Notes under the pieces: generated by a model
What the model was told of the DNA's origin: nothing
Databases searched by the model: none
What the model saw: the letters and a program-made list of their open reading frames with translations, nothing else
Position numbers and translations under genes: made by a program
DNA from: Diphasiastrum complanatum
Lineage: Eukaryota > Streptophyta > Lycopodiopsida > Lycopodiales > Lycopodiaceae
DNA length: 64,000 bases
NCBI GenBank assembly: GCA_029204225.1
Contig: CM055092.1
Coordinates: forward strand, 72,723,074 to 72,787,073
Direction of reading: 5' to 3'
Shown here: positions 1 through 9,637 of the stretch, piece by piece
Position numbering within the stretch: the stretch's first letter is position 1
Layout of the letters: each line of letters starts with the position of its first letter

Positions 1-218
1 TTGACAAGACATTGTCTAGAGATAGACATTCTACTTTAGTAGATATGATAAATCTCAATTGCAGTTTAGATTCGTAGAGGTTAGCTTAAGGGTGAGTATT
101 TGAATTTACTATAACTCCTACTCATCCCAACAGCCCTTCTTCCTTCTCTGATTTTTTACTCTCTCAAATGAAACCTGCAAAAAATGAACCGTTTTTCAAC
201 AGTCTACATATTTGAACT

Positions 219-940
219 GATTGTCGCTACAATCTGCATTTTTGGTTTTTTTAGACAAGCGACAATTAGGGCAAAAAGCAGCATTAAGGCAAAACGTGAC
301 ATTGCATTTTTGCATGTAGTTTATGACAGGCGAAAAATGCGACACTTGCCTTTAAAATTGCGAAGGTGCCCTACAAATGCTGACGGTGTCCTACAAATGC
401 TCTTAACTAAAAGCGAAGGCCAAAAAGCCAAGGAGTGTCACGTCGTCCATCCGTGGATTTACAAGGGATTACAAATACCAGATTATTACGTCTTCACTCT
501 CCAACAATGAACCAATCTATTGATCAGTTTAGCAGCTGTTAAGTATCTTGTAAATGTAAAGCTAGAATAATGCAGGATCTTCCAGTTGCTATAAATGTAA
601 ATGAGCGATTGAAGATATAATAAGTCATTATATGTCAGAGGATGATTTGACAGAGATAAAACGATCAGAATGGATCTTTCAACAGATGACTCCTCAGAGT
701 TAGTAATTATAGAGAGAGAGTGAGATATTCAAAACTTTAACAATTGTTTTGAATCTGTAAGTAGGATCATGCGCTTATTAGCACCATTGTATTGTGATCT
801 GATTGTTGTGTTTACAATCTAAGACTCCTACAGTGATCAACACAAAAGAACAGCTCATAAACTCCATTCTCTAAGTAATCCACAATCCTGTTAATAAGAA
901 TTTTTGTTTCATCAGTTGACATCAATCCAAAACGTCAACA
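219..940 (+). repeat. Copia-A LTR-like sequence (degenerate)
   Basis: The segment from about 219 resembles the reverse complement of the Copia-C LTR at 43057-44153, sharing GCGACACT-like words and the CCCTACAAATGCT-like stretch. The part just before 940 instead resembles the LTR end near 10970-11055 (TTGACATCAATCCAAA). It is followed at 943-956 by a decayed TGGTATCAGAGC-type primer-binding site (TGTAGTATCAAAGC). The region may therefore be composite. The outer boundary is approximate. Confidence 0.45.
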
Positions 941-1000
941 GATGTAGTATCAAAGCTGATAATTTCCATTTCTCAAACCCACATGTTGAATACCATTCCT

Positions 1001-1935
1001 TGATGAAGAACAAGACATGGAGTCTTGTTAATCCTCCTGTAGGTATTAAACCCATTGACTCTAAATGGATCTTCAAGCTATAGCTTAAGCCAGATGGATC
1101 AATATCCAAATGGAAAGCTTGATTACTGGTTAAAGGATTTGAGCAAGTTTAAGGAATAGATTACACTGACACCTTCAATCCAATGGTAAAGCATCAATCT
1201 ATTTGCACCTTGTTGGCTATAGCTGCTGCAAAAGATCTAGACATTCACCAGATTGACATCCAGACAACATTCCTTCACGGATATATACAAGAAGACATAT
1301 TCATTTATCAACGAGAAGGTTACGTCCTTCAAGGCAAAGAGCATTTAGTATGTAAATTTCATAAGGCATTATATGGTCTCAAGCAAGCTCCCAGGGCCTG
1401 GTATGATAGAATCAATCACTTGTTGTTGCAGCATAATTCTACTTCTTGTTCGACAGACTCTAATGTATATCTCAAGCGTAAAGATTCAACCTATGTTATA
1501 ATAGCATTATACGTTGATGTTTCCTTAATTATCAACAATTCAAATCTGTTATTACAGGAAACTAAATCTCTGCTTTCATCATAATTTGAGATGACTGATT
1601 TAGGCACAGCTCACTACCTACTTGGTATGGAGATCAGCAGAGATCGCGCAAGCAGAAGGATCGATGTAAGCCTAGAGTCCTATTTAACCAATGTACTTCA
1701 AAGATATGGCATGGAGGACTGCAAACTGATAGACACACCCATGGGTCTAAGATCCAAGCTGTCTAAAGACATGTGCCCCAGAACTCAAGCAGATCAACAA
1801 GAAATGTGCAGGTATCCTTATCAATCTGTCATAGAATCTATAATGTATTCTATGATTTGCACACGACCTGATCTAGCATATGCGGTGAGCACATTATCTT
1901 AGTATATGTCCAATCCAAGCCTACAACATTGGAAG
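1001..1935 (+). pseudogene. Copia-A reverse transcriptase remnant
   Basis: Reading across several stops and at least one frame interruption gives a Copia reverse transcriptase. It has a KNKTWSL start, a GYIQEDIFIYQ segment near 1280, HKALYGLKQAPRAWYDRI near 1360-1410, the palm region near 1500, and SYLTNVLQRYGM to ICTRPDLAYAVS near 1680-1890. The catalytic Y-x-D-D box reads YVDV because the second aspartate is lost. Stops occur near 1081, 1121, 1150 and 1582. It lies directly after the primer-site remnant, so gag, protease and integrase are deleted. It is closely similar to Copia-E at 56740-59086. It cannot encode an active enzyme. Confidence 0.9.
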
Positions 1936-2650
1936 GTTGTTAGCTGATGCCATGCCCATAGGTGTTGATGCAGAACCTCTCCACTCAAAAGGGCTTCCAT
2001 TAGAGATGAAGTTGAGAGCTGAGTCTGAGAGCACGAGAATCATTAGTGCTAGGCTAAAAATGTGTATTCTGTGAGCCCCGTGGTAGTTCCCAAAAGATGG
2101 AGAACCATGTGGGAGCTAGTAGCTTAGACTCTCTCAACTTAAGTTATGATTTTTAATTAGGAGGCCTCCTATTATCAAGTAAGAGGTGGATCTCAAATCT
2201 TTATAGATTGGGATTCACTCAGTTGTAAGAGGTGTAAAATTGGATTCACCAGCTTGTGGGTATACATAGAGGCCTCTTCCATGAGTTTCAGAGGACTAGA
2301 TATTATACTGAAATGTTGTTGCATTGTTAATTGAAGATCTTCCTATTTGCATTTTCATCTATGCTCCATTTTCATGCATTAAGTTTGAGTATTGATGTAT
2401 GAATGTGTTTTTGTTGTTGATTCTTCCCCTTTAAAGTTTGGATTTGTAATTAAGATCAGGTAGATGTTTAGGGCCTTGTGGTAGATTGATAGCATTCTGA
2501 TCTGATGCTGCTTTGTGCTTGACTCCCTGAGGAGTTCTTGTTACAATTGTTGAGTGATAATTGTAGTAAGCACTTTATAGGATTGCAAATCTTAGTTGTT
2601 TCAATTTTGATTGATTTCGGTGTCTTCAATAGTTGTAGTTTCAATTCCAT
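1936..2650. other. No gene recognised
   Basis: AT-rich sequence between Copia-A and the Gypsy leader. I see no supported coding region. Short open frames here lack recognisable motifs. Confidence 0.5.
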
Positions 2651-3235
2651 TTCCTATTCTCACTTAGATCAGTGTAGCAATAATCTGCAATCTATAAGAA
2701 CTCAAGAAACATTTAAAAACAGACTATAGAACGTAGGAGTCTGAATTCGGATAGATCCAGATCGAAGTTGGGCATCCATTATCAGTAGGATCGAGATCGG
2801 GTCGTAGATGTACTAATTGACAGGCGTGTACATCACAATTGCATTACCACTATACTACAAATCATAGAAGTTAGGAGTAGACTTATAAAGTCCTCAATCC
2901 AAGGATCCTATTCTAAGCATGCCGAACACAAGCAACACAAGGGAACCTGATGGTGGACAAACCAACCCAACCAACCTAGATCGAATGGATCTCGCCCCCA
3001 AGCTATGGATCAATCACTCAAAGAGGAATGAGGCAAACAGACAATGAGATTGGATCTAGTTTTTTCAATCAAAACTATCTCAGATTAGATCTGCTTGATT
3101 TATTTCTCTTTTCAAGAATCTGATTCTATATCATGAAAAAGATTTCGAAATTCGATCAACCGATACCTCTCAAAAAATAATTTGATCTAAATTTTCACAG
3201 AGACTTGATTTAAAAAATCAGAAACTAAAAATAGG

Positions 3236-3900
3236 ACTGGCGAAGGTTCCCTAGGCAAAGGTTGGCTCGACGAAGGTTCAACAGTGCTATTTTTGAAAAA
3301 AAAACTCTCTGATCAACTCTTTTGACAATTTCTTGGGAAATAACCTTCGTCGACCTTTCAGATGAAAGATCTGACACAGATAAAACTATGGAAAACTGGA
3401 CGAAGGTTTTCGACACAAGAAAATATAGTTTCTGTACTTTGGCGAGGGTAAAAATCAAGATTTTTTGTGATTTGATTAATAAGAATCTTTGTCGAACTCA
3501 AAAATAGTATTCTGCTATAAATAAAATGTTTTGGAAACTCGACGAAGGTTCTAGCGAAGGATCAAGAGTGATACTGGTAATTCTGCAAAAAGATAACTTT
3601 TTTGGCAAAAATATGGCAATATGACAACTGATCCTTTGAAACCCTTTTTATTTTTGGTATTATTCTTCGCCGACCTGGCAGTAGATAGATCTAAATCACA
3701 CCTAAGCATAGTGAATCGGGCGAAAGTTATTTATCTATTTTTTTTAGGGTTTTGGTTATTTTTTTATTTTTTTGACGGTTTTTTATGTTTCTGAAAATCT
3801 GCTGGGAATGAATCTTTGCCCTTCAAACTAAAGGTTCTGTGAACAAAACCAAAGGTGTCTGCAACTCGGCGAAGGTTTCCTAAAAGAGGATAAAAAGTTC
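3236..3900. repeat. Irregular CGAAGGTT array in a Gypsy leader
   Basis: The word CGAAGG(T/A) recurs many times, for example near 3241, 3274, 3402, 3543, 3555 and 3876, in otherwise AT-rich noncoding DNA. By position this is the leader of a minus-strand Gypsy whose primer site is at 4194-4212. Comparable arrays occur in the Gypsy-2 leader (23.0-23.8 kb). Confidence 0.6.
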
Positions 3901-4193
3901 TAAGCTCTAATGATGTTTTTTGCCTCTTTTTGACCAAATCTGACAGATTTGACCGATTTTTGTTATTTTTTCTAATATCTCAGATCCAAATGGATCCTAA
4001 GATTGGTAATCTGAATAGCTTTCCATGTTTAACAATCAGATTAGATTTCAAACAAGCAAATCCACTCAAATCAAGCAAAATCAATCCCAAACTAATCCAA
4101 AAATGTAGATCTAACACTATTCATGCCACGACAAGATGCCTAGTGCAAGCTAATCATCCATCAATCATGTTGCAAACTGAAAAATTGGCGTAG

Positions 4194-4212
4194 CTTCCCG
4201 GCAACAGCGCCA
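4194..4212 (-). promoter_or_regulatory. Gypsy primer-binding site (minus strand)
   Basis: The minus strand reads TGGCGCTGTTGCCGGGAAG, a near match to the TGGCGCCGTTGCCGGGGA-type primer site of plant Tat/Athila Gypsy elements. It sits just inside an LTR terminus: the plus strand reads TGTAGTGGGC from 4217. Confidence 0.75.
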
Positions 4213-4216
4213 AAAT

Positions 4217-5160
4217 TGTAGTGGGCTTCTTTCCTTGCCTAACCTGAATCCAAGATCTAGTCAATCTAGCATCATAGAGACAGAGTTAGTTGTCATGCGT
4301 AGCTTTGTTCCCATGAGAGCGATAGTTTTAGTTCAGATTTCAGCATGAATGGAAGATCCAAACTCTACCTCTACATCCATTAACCCTATTCTTTAACACT
4401 ACGATTCATTAACTCTACGATCCACAACAAAGATAGCTTACACTTCCTCACTCTCTCTTTCTCTCTCATAAAAAGTATAATAACATGCAATCTCAATAAC
4501 AATCAGATCCAACAATTAGCAAAAATCCAAAGAAATCATGAGAGATGGAGAAGGAAAGAAGAAGAGCAAGGACATTCATCAACCCATTTCTGAAGAGAAC
4601 CAATCTACTTTATTAAAATGAGAAAATGAGCAGGAGGAGCAACTCGAGTTGGTCCCTTCTTATAGTAGAGATAAACAGCAGGTGGAACAATGGGCAGCTC
4701 AGTTTGATAAAAAACTGAAGGCCTTGCAAGGAGCTATAGCACCAATTGCCAATCCACAGGAACAAAACCAGCTGCAGTATCCTCGTCGAGAAAATGTATG
4801 GTGCTCAGTTTGCACTCAGAACCATATGACCAATGAGTGTCCGGTCTTAAAGCAAAATCTGAGATTGACATAGAGATTTGACCCTGACCTCTGACTCCTA
4901 TTGGTCCATTCTTGCCTCTCTTTTTATTCAAATCTAGAAAAGTGTGGGAACCATCAAAATTGGAGGGAAACCCAACTTTATTCACTAACTTGACATTTAG
5001 GCCCTGCGACATAAAAGCCCCACAAAAAGGCCTAAAGTCCTTTTATTGACTTTTAACTAATCAATCAAATAACTATGTGATCATGGGTTGGACTTACACA
5101 TGCAGGGTGCCAAATTCCTCTCACTTATTAACTAGGGTTAGGGTTGCCTTCGGATCCGCA
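4217..5160 (-). repeat. Gypsy LTR (minus orientation), interrupted by a gag fragment
   Basis: Begins with TG next to the primer-binding site, so it is the 5' LTR of a minus-strand Gypsy whose leader runs down to about 2.7 kb. The far end is approximate. A plus-orientation gag fragment lies inside it at 4668-4880. Confidence 0.5.
4668..4880 (+). pseudogene. Captured Gypsy gag fragment (zinc-knuckle region)
   Basis: This open stretch matches the gag of Gypsy-1 around 36360-36560. It shares the QQ-EQ-AAQFDKKLKALQGA region, the QYPRREN-WCSVC motif and ECPVLKQNLRLT. Only about 70 codons are present and a stop follows at once. It lies inside LTR sequence and is antisense to that LTR's transcription direction. 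It carries one zinc-knuckle half and no complete protein. I infer capture or a nested insertion remnant rather than part of the surrounding element. Confidence 0.8.
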
Positions 5161-6420
5161 AACTCTCCAACATTAATAAACCCTTTTCTAAAATTATTTT
5201 CTCTACTTTAATCTTTAAAAAATCCTTTTTTGATTTACGGGTTAATTCTCAAGCCTGGTAACCAAGAAGATCTTTGGTTTAGTCAATGTGTTGGGACATC
5301 ATTGGTATTTGCTTACAATGATGCAACACTTCTTTTGGCTTTCAAGATTTTTTCGGATCTCTTCTTAGACTCTTCTCCTGGGAAAACCTTGAATGATCTG
5401 CATGCCTTGGAAGCTCATGTCGTTTCCTGTTAAAAAGGGGGAGAAATAGGGAAGAAAAGAGTGTTATCAAGGAGAAGCATCTGTAAGAGATCCCAGGAGG
5501 AATCTGTTATAGATAATGGACCTGTTTTATAAATCAGAAACGATAGGATATATATCAGATTTGAAGATTTAACGGGGGGGGGATTTAGAAAGTACTCTTG
5601 CGATAGGAAAGTGGCTGATACCAAGTCCGATTAATTTGTGTCAGAACTTGGTAATACTATTGCAAGATGAGAGTTTGTTGAAACATTGTTCCTTACTAGA
5701 AGCAATCAACTTGATCTTAGTATGGACTGAGATCCGTGGGTTGATGCAAGGAAGGAAGTTCATGCTAACATTATATTCTTTTGAGATTATCTCTGGTTGA
5801 GATACTAAATGTGAAATAGCACTCTTTGAGAAATATTGTCTCGTAGAGGATAACCAAGTTACAAGATTCTCGGTTATGAAAGTGTTGTGTACATATCAGG
5901 AGCTATGTGTAGAGATATGTTGTGTAGTGAATCTTTGTGGGATCATTAAAACCTTTTGTATAAACTTCTAATCCTGTGGATTTACAAAGTATTCTGTGAA
6001 CTAAGTTTATTTGCATGCATAAACTAGTTGTTGGCATATTGATGAGAATTGTGTTTGCTACAATTTCTCGCTGGGTTATAGTAATTTCTCATTGAGAATT
6101 GCTTATTAATCTAGGATTGATTTAGAATCAGATTAAATGTGGTGTTTTGGTACCACACCGAGACATTTAAATATTTTCTAAATTTGATACAACTAACCGT
6201 GTCAGAAGCGCTACTTCTGAGTTAGTTGTTGGAAATCAACAATATAATCTTAATTATGGATATTATTGTTGAGACATATTGCTTATAAGTCACAATATCT
6301 ATGAGTCATTCTGGATTCATTTATAGATGTGTGTCCATAGAATACACGAGAACTTTTTGGCCTTGTCTTTTTTCGTTTGAAATTGATGAAATGCTATGCA
6401 AGACAGTGTGAGTAGTGTGC
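5161..6420. other. Anonymous, probably LTR-derived sequence
   Basis: No supported gene. A purine run at about 5431-5450 (AAAAAGGGGGAGAAATAGG) resembles a Copia polypurine tract, and TGTTATC follows at about 5461, so a Copia 3' LTR may start there. No partner LTR was identified. An 8-9 base G run lies near 5575. Confidence 0.3.
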
Positions 6421-6560
6421 CCCAGCACGGTCCATAGCCATGGCGGGCCTAACACAGCCTAGGGACCCTGTCAGCAGGATAGGGCCCGCAGTTGGGTCCC
6501 GACGTGCAGTCGACCACGTCAGTGCCACGTGGCCGACACTTGGCAGTTGCATGCTACCAG
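6421..6560. other. Short GC-rich block
   Basis: About 140 bp markedly richer in G and C than its surroundings, between AT-rich segments. No gene is supported. A 71-codon open frame starting here has no recognisable domain. Confidence 0.4.
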
Positions 6561-6670
6561 TCCTCACACTCTTTCATTCAATAAATGAAAGCCCAAGTTG
6601 GGCATCAGTACATGTATTTTGTGCTCCCAAATTCATAAAATGGAGTTTCATTTGATATATCAATGTATAT

Positions 6671-7200
6671 TTATCTATGAATTCCATACATGTATTTTTG
6701 TTCTATGCTATCTGTATTTAAATTTAGTACAACTACATCATCCTTTGCACCATCATCAATAACGGGAGGCTGAAGCCTTGCCCTAGCCAGTATACTCAGG
6801 ATAATTTCTTGTCTAAATCTGTACACCTGGCTTGATATGTACTCAGGAAATGTAAACTGCAAGATAGAACATTCATGTATTAATGGCTAAAAACATCAAC
6901 AAAATAGAAAACTAAACATGATTCCAAAAATAAGAATAAACAGAATTTATTACCTTAGAAATATCACCATCTTTCTAAAGGTTGAACCACTCAAAAAATA
7001 ACTTGGCATTGTATAATGTGTACCACCCACAGCTGAATGAATCATTTTGCTAGGGTGACTGCAAAAAATTTCACCACACAAGAAATCAATTATGAAACAG
7101 AATGAATTAAAATGAAACAAATACATTAGAATACTGATTTCAAAATGCTAATAAGAAAGACAGAATTCATCTCCAAACTGACGATCTGCCAGTCCACTGC
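6671..7200 (-). pseudogene. Ulp1-like (C48-type) cysteine protease exons, module copy 1
   Basis: Three exon-like blocks read on the minus strand. The first, below about 7196, contains SLEMNS. The second, 7058-6954, is exactly 105 nt, follows a TTTTTTGCAG acceptor and ends at a GTAATA donor; it reads QNDSFSCGWYTLYNAKLFF, a Q-x-D-x(3)-x-CG active-cysteine pattern of Ulp1-type proteases. The third, from 6856 after TCTTGCAG, reads YRFRQEIILSILARA. Phases are all 0 and match the copy at 55540-56068. Two in-frame TAG stops sit in the 105-nt exon, one replacing a glutamine CAG of the other copy. The histidine and aspartate of the triad are not visible. It lies directly downstream of the H3-like gene on the same strand. 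The protease label is by motif, so moderately sure; exon homology between the copies is clear. Confidence 0.6.
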
Positions 7201-7329
7201 AGGGGAACATATGTAGGAATATATTAACTTAAATATGGAAGGTAAATATCTACATCCTTATGCGTATTGCTCGCCGAATTCATCTTGACACAAAAACCTT
7301 TAATACTATTATCTACAGATCTCTTAATA

Positions 7330-7590
7330 GAGATCACGTTTAAACTCCAGTGTCTTGGGTGTGAATCTAACCAGCTGTTCGAGATCATTTCTAGTTATGT
7401 TTCAGACAGCACGGTAGAATGGAGCCCTTGGAATCAACAGAGTGGTGGATCTCTGATACTTACGTATCTCAGAGAGCCACCTGCTGCGGTTGCGCGTTCT
7501 AGGTCTGGCAGGAGGTGTAATGGCAACCGTAGGAGCTGAGGACGAGCCAGCAGAGAAGAAGTCCCTCCTTGTCTACTTTCTCCTATCCAT
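7330..7590 (-). pseudogene. Histone H3-like protein, module copy 1 (truncated)
   Basis: From ATG at 7590 the minus strand reads MDRRK, a TAG where H3 has glutamine 5, then TRR; compare MARTKQTAR of H3. After a short S/A/P-rich tail it reads SRWLSEIRKYQRSTTLLIP, RAPFYRAV, a stop, then NITRNDLEQLVRFTPKTLE. This matches the H3 alpha-N and alpha-1 region (REIRKYQKSTELLIRKLPF). LLIP instead of LLIR, the NIT segment and the longer loop before RFTP recall plant CENH3. Alpha-2 and alpha-3 are missing: homology stops near 7335, just before the Ulp1-like exons. It is divergent from the acidic gene at 8422. The H3 assignment is firm; the CENH3 affinity is inference. Confidence 0.85.
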
Positions 7591-7607
7591 GGACATGTAC
7601 TATGGGA

Positions 7608-7862
7608 TAGCGGACTTGTGCATGATGGCTAGGATGAGCAGAGAAAGATGATAAAGCACTCGTAGAAGACCGATATGTACGGACAAAATGTACGGTATAA
7701 CGGACTTGTGCGAGCTAATCACAAGAGAGGTAGATTAGTATTGAAGAAAGGCGCACAAGTGCGATACAAGGAGACACGTAGGCAAATGTATCGGACCTGT
7801 GCGCATGGAAGGCATTAGGAAGAATATCGATTGTGAAGGATGCGCACAAGTGTGATATGCGG
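7608..7862. repeat. Module motif array, H3-side leader (copy 1)
   Basis: Direct and inverted copies of a motif near ATATCGxxCTTGTGCGC lie between the H3-side TATA box and the H3-like start: near 7609, 7694, 7751 (inverted, GCGCACAAGTGCGATAC), 7786 and 7841 (inverted). Partial ones lie at 7670 and 7824. Inverted neighbours could pair as hairpins in RNA. The same motif recurs in the other leader. Confidence 0.8.
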
Positions 7863-7902
7863 AGCGAAAAAAAAAGTGAAAAAAATTCATTGCAGTTTGT
7901 GA

Positions 7903-7909
7903 TTTTATA
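7903..7909 (-). promoter_or_regulatory. TATA box for the H3-like gene, copy 1
   Basis: The minus strand reads TATAAAA about 315 bp upstream of the H3-like ATG and just outside the G-box cluster. It mirrors the plus-strand TATA box at 8190. Confidence 0.6.
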
Positions 7910-7919
7910 TCATGGTTTG

Positions 7920-8178
7920 CACGTGCGAAAGAACGTCCTATCACACGTGTGGAACTTGTACGGTCCAATGCGAGAGTGACACGTGTCACCTTATCACTTT
8001 ACACGTGTGGAATTTGTACGAACAAATGTGCGAGCGACACGTGTTGTCGAACAAACGAAGGAACACAAGACACATGTATAGTGTCATTTCACACGTGTTC
8101 AGGTGTCACCTCACACGTGCCAGTTCCTGTAGTCCAATTGAAAGTAGACACGTGTCCTTTGACCATTGACCACACGTG
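7920..8178. promoter_or_regulatory. G-box (CACGTG) cluster of a bidirectional promoter, copy 1
   Basis: Nine CACGTG hexamers lie in 259 bp, at 7920, 7944, 7980, 8002, 8038, 8092, 8114, 8149 and 8173, mostly extended to (C/A)CACGTGT. G-boxes bind bZIP and bHLH factors in plants. The cluster lies exactly between two outward-facing TATA boxes. One hexamer in 4 kb is the random expectation. Confidence 0.85.
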
Positions 8179-8189
8179 CGAAAATTTAG

Positions 8190-8196
8190 TATAAAG
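8190..8196 (+). promoter_or_regulatory. TATA box for the acidic gene, copy 1
   Basis: TATAAAG, 232 bp upstream of the ATG at 8422 and immediately after the last G-box. Copy 2 has its box at nearly the same distance (about 236 bp). Confidence 0.65.
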
Positions 8197-8246
8197 GGCA
8201 CGAAACCCGTTTAATTTTTTACTTTTTTCATTTTCAAAATTCACGG

Positions 8247-8409
8247 CATATCGGTCTTGTGCACGCACATTGTTGTCTGTTTGCTTCCAACGCTACCTAC
8301 TTGCGCACAAGTGCGATATTCGGTATCTACCTGCCGTACATATCCCTCTTGTGCGCGATCTTGATAGTTAGTTTTGTTTCAGTTCTCCCTCGCACACAAG
8401 TACGATATC
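8247..8409. repeat. Module motif array, acidic-gene leader (copy 1)
   Basis: Four alternating motifs lie in the presumed 5' UTR: near 8248 (ATATCGGTCTTGTGCACGC), 8302 (inverted, GCGCACAAGTGCGATAT), 8342 and 8391 (inverted). Opposite copies are complementary over about 16 bases and could form leader hairpins. Confidence 0.8.
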
Positions 8410-8421
8410 TACATTATTTCC

Positions 8422-9637
8422 ATGGCCTCTTCCTCAGGATCCTCACGAGATTCAGACTTGAGTTCATTTCTTAGTGAATTTGGGATTACTAAAAATCTAG
8501 ACTACTTCCACAGCCTATTCAGGCCATATTTTCATGTTTTCAGGACTGCACAACCAAATTCTAACGTATTTTATGAACATTATGTTAGATTTAGAGATAT
8601 ACTTAGTAAGTCTGTTTTCTCCATGGATTCACTCCAGTACATGCATTATACTGATCTTGTTCATTTCTTTTCAGCTTTCAGACATAGACTAGATAGAATG
8701 TTCACCAAATTGTTTGATATTTTCAAAAGCAGTCCAATGTGTCCTTATTGCAACAAGAAATGTCGATTGGTAAATATCAAAGTGGTTTCGTACTTTTCCT
8801 TTCAGTTCAGATCCCAGATGATGAGGAAGTATCTGTTGTTGACCCTCCTTTTGCATCATCCTCTATTCAGTCAGCTATTAAGGATATCAGTCACTTCCTT
8901 ATCGACACTCCTGATAAGAAAAGTGACTTTATTGATGTATATACTGATGTTCTCTGGGATTCTTTTATCGGTCAAAATACATCTGCTGATGAACCGATCC
9001 CGATAGAGGAGTCCAAATGTCATTTCAATTTGCTTGTATATTATATTAATGACGATGTATATTTTACTACTGCTGATTTATGTAAATTTTTTGACTATCG
9101 TGAAGATGAGGTTCTATGTTTATTATCCGGCACAATTTTCAAACTCTCCGACTTTGTAGATTTTGAAACAGATGACCTTGTTGCTGGTATTGATTTTGAT
9201 GATGAGGAGGGACTTATGACCGGTGAAGAATGTTTGACTAAGGCTTTATCAAATATTGCTAAGGATGGGCGAGGCAGACCATCCGATGAAGAATTCACGA
9301 CATTTCAATCCCAGATGGGCTTCCCTCATCCATCATTAATGCATTTCGCTGATGATTCCACTTCAGTACGTGGTCATTATATTGATCATCCTGATTTGGT
9401 TGCTACTGATGATGAAGAATGTGTAAGTGTTTAAACTTCCTTGCATTACAATGTTTTTAATCACTGAATGTGTTTTTGCTAACATATTTGCTATTGCAGG
9501 ATGCTCTCATAATTGATGATTTTGCTATGAGACGAGGTGGTTTCAGACAACACGCATCCTCATTCCAGAGGGATAGTGGACTTGGCCACTATCTTAGGCA
9601 TTTTATTGAGGACTTTTTAATCCTGCATTCTATGTGA
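8422..9637 (+). pseudogene. Acidic protein of unknown function, module copy 1 (one frameshift)
   Basis: I do not recognise the family. The start at 8422 (MASSSGSSRDSDLSSFLSEF) is chosen because copy 2 begins MAFSSTSS at the equivalent place. The protein runs through a Phe/Tyr-rich half (FSMDSLQYMHYTDLVHFF). It then changes frame near 8757-8766 and continues as IPDDEEVSVVDPPF. A strongly acidic region follows (FFDYREDEVLCLLSG, DFVDFETDDLVAGIDFDDEE). A GT-AG intron of 77 nt at 9423-9499 (GTAAGT to TTGCAG, phase 0) leads to a last exon that is open to TGA at 9635. There are no membrane segments. High acidity next to an H3-like protein is compatible with a histone-binding role, but that is inference only. 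Confidence 0.7.

Noticed and set aside
184-510. 108-codon open frame near the window start
   Set aside because: It lies in LTR-like sequence and shows no domain or conservation beyond the LTR similarity.
7912-8194. Two overlapping Cys/Thr/His-rich open frames
   Set aside because: They are translations of the repeated CACACGTGTG G-box cluster, not a cysteine-rich protein.
8770-8805. Short GT-AG intron in the acidic gene at its frame change
   Set aside because: It would be only about 36-41 nt, below usual plant intron size, and copy 2 encodes matching residues through this region, so a frameshift is more likely.
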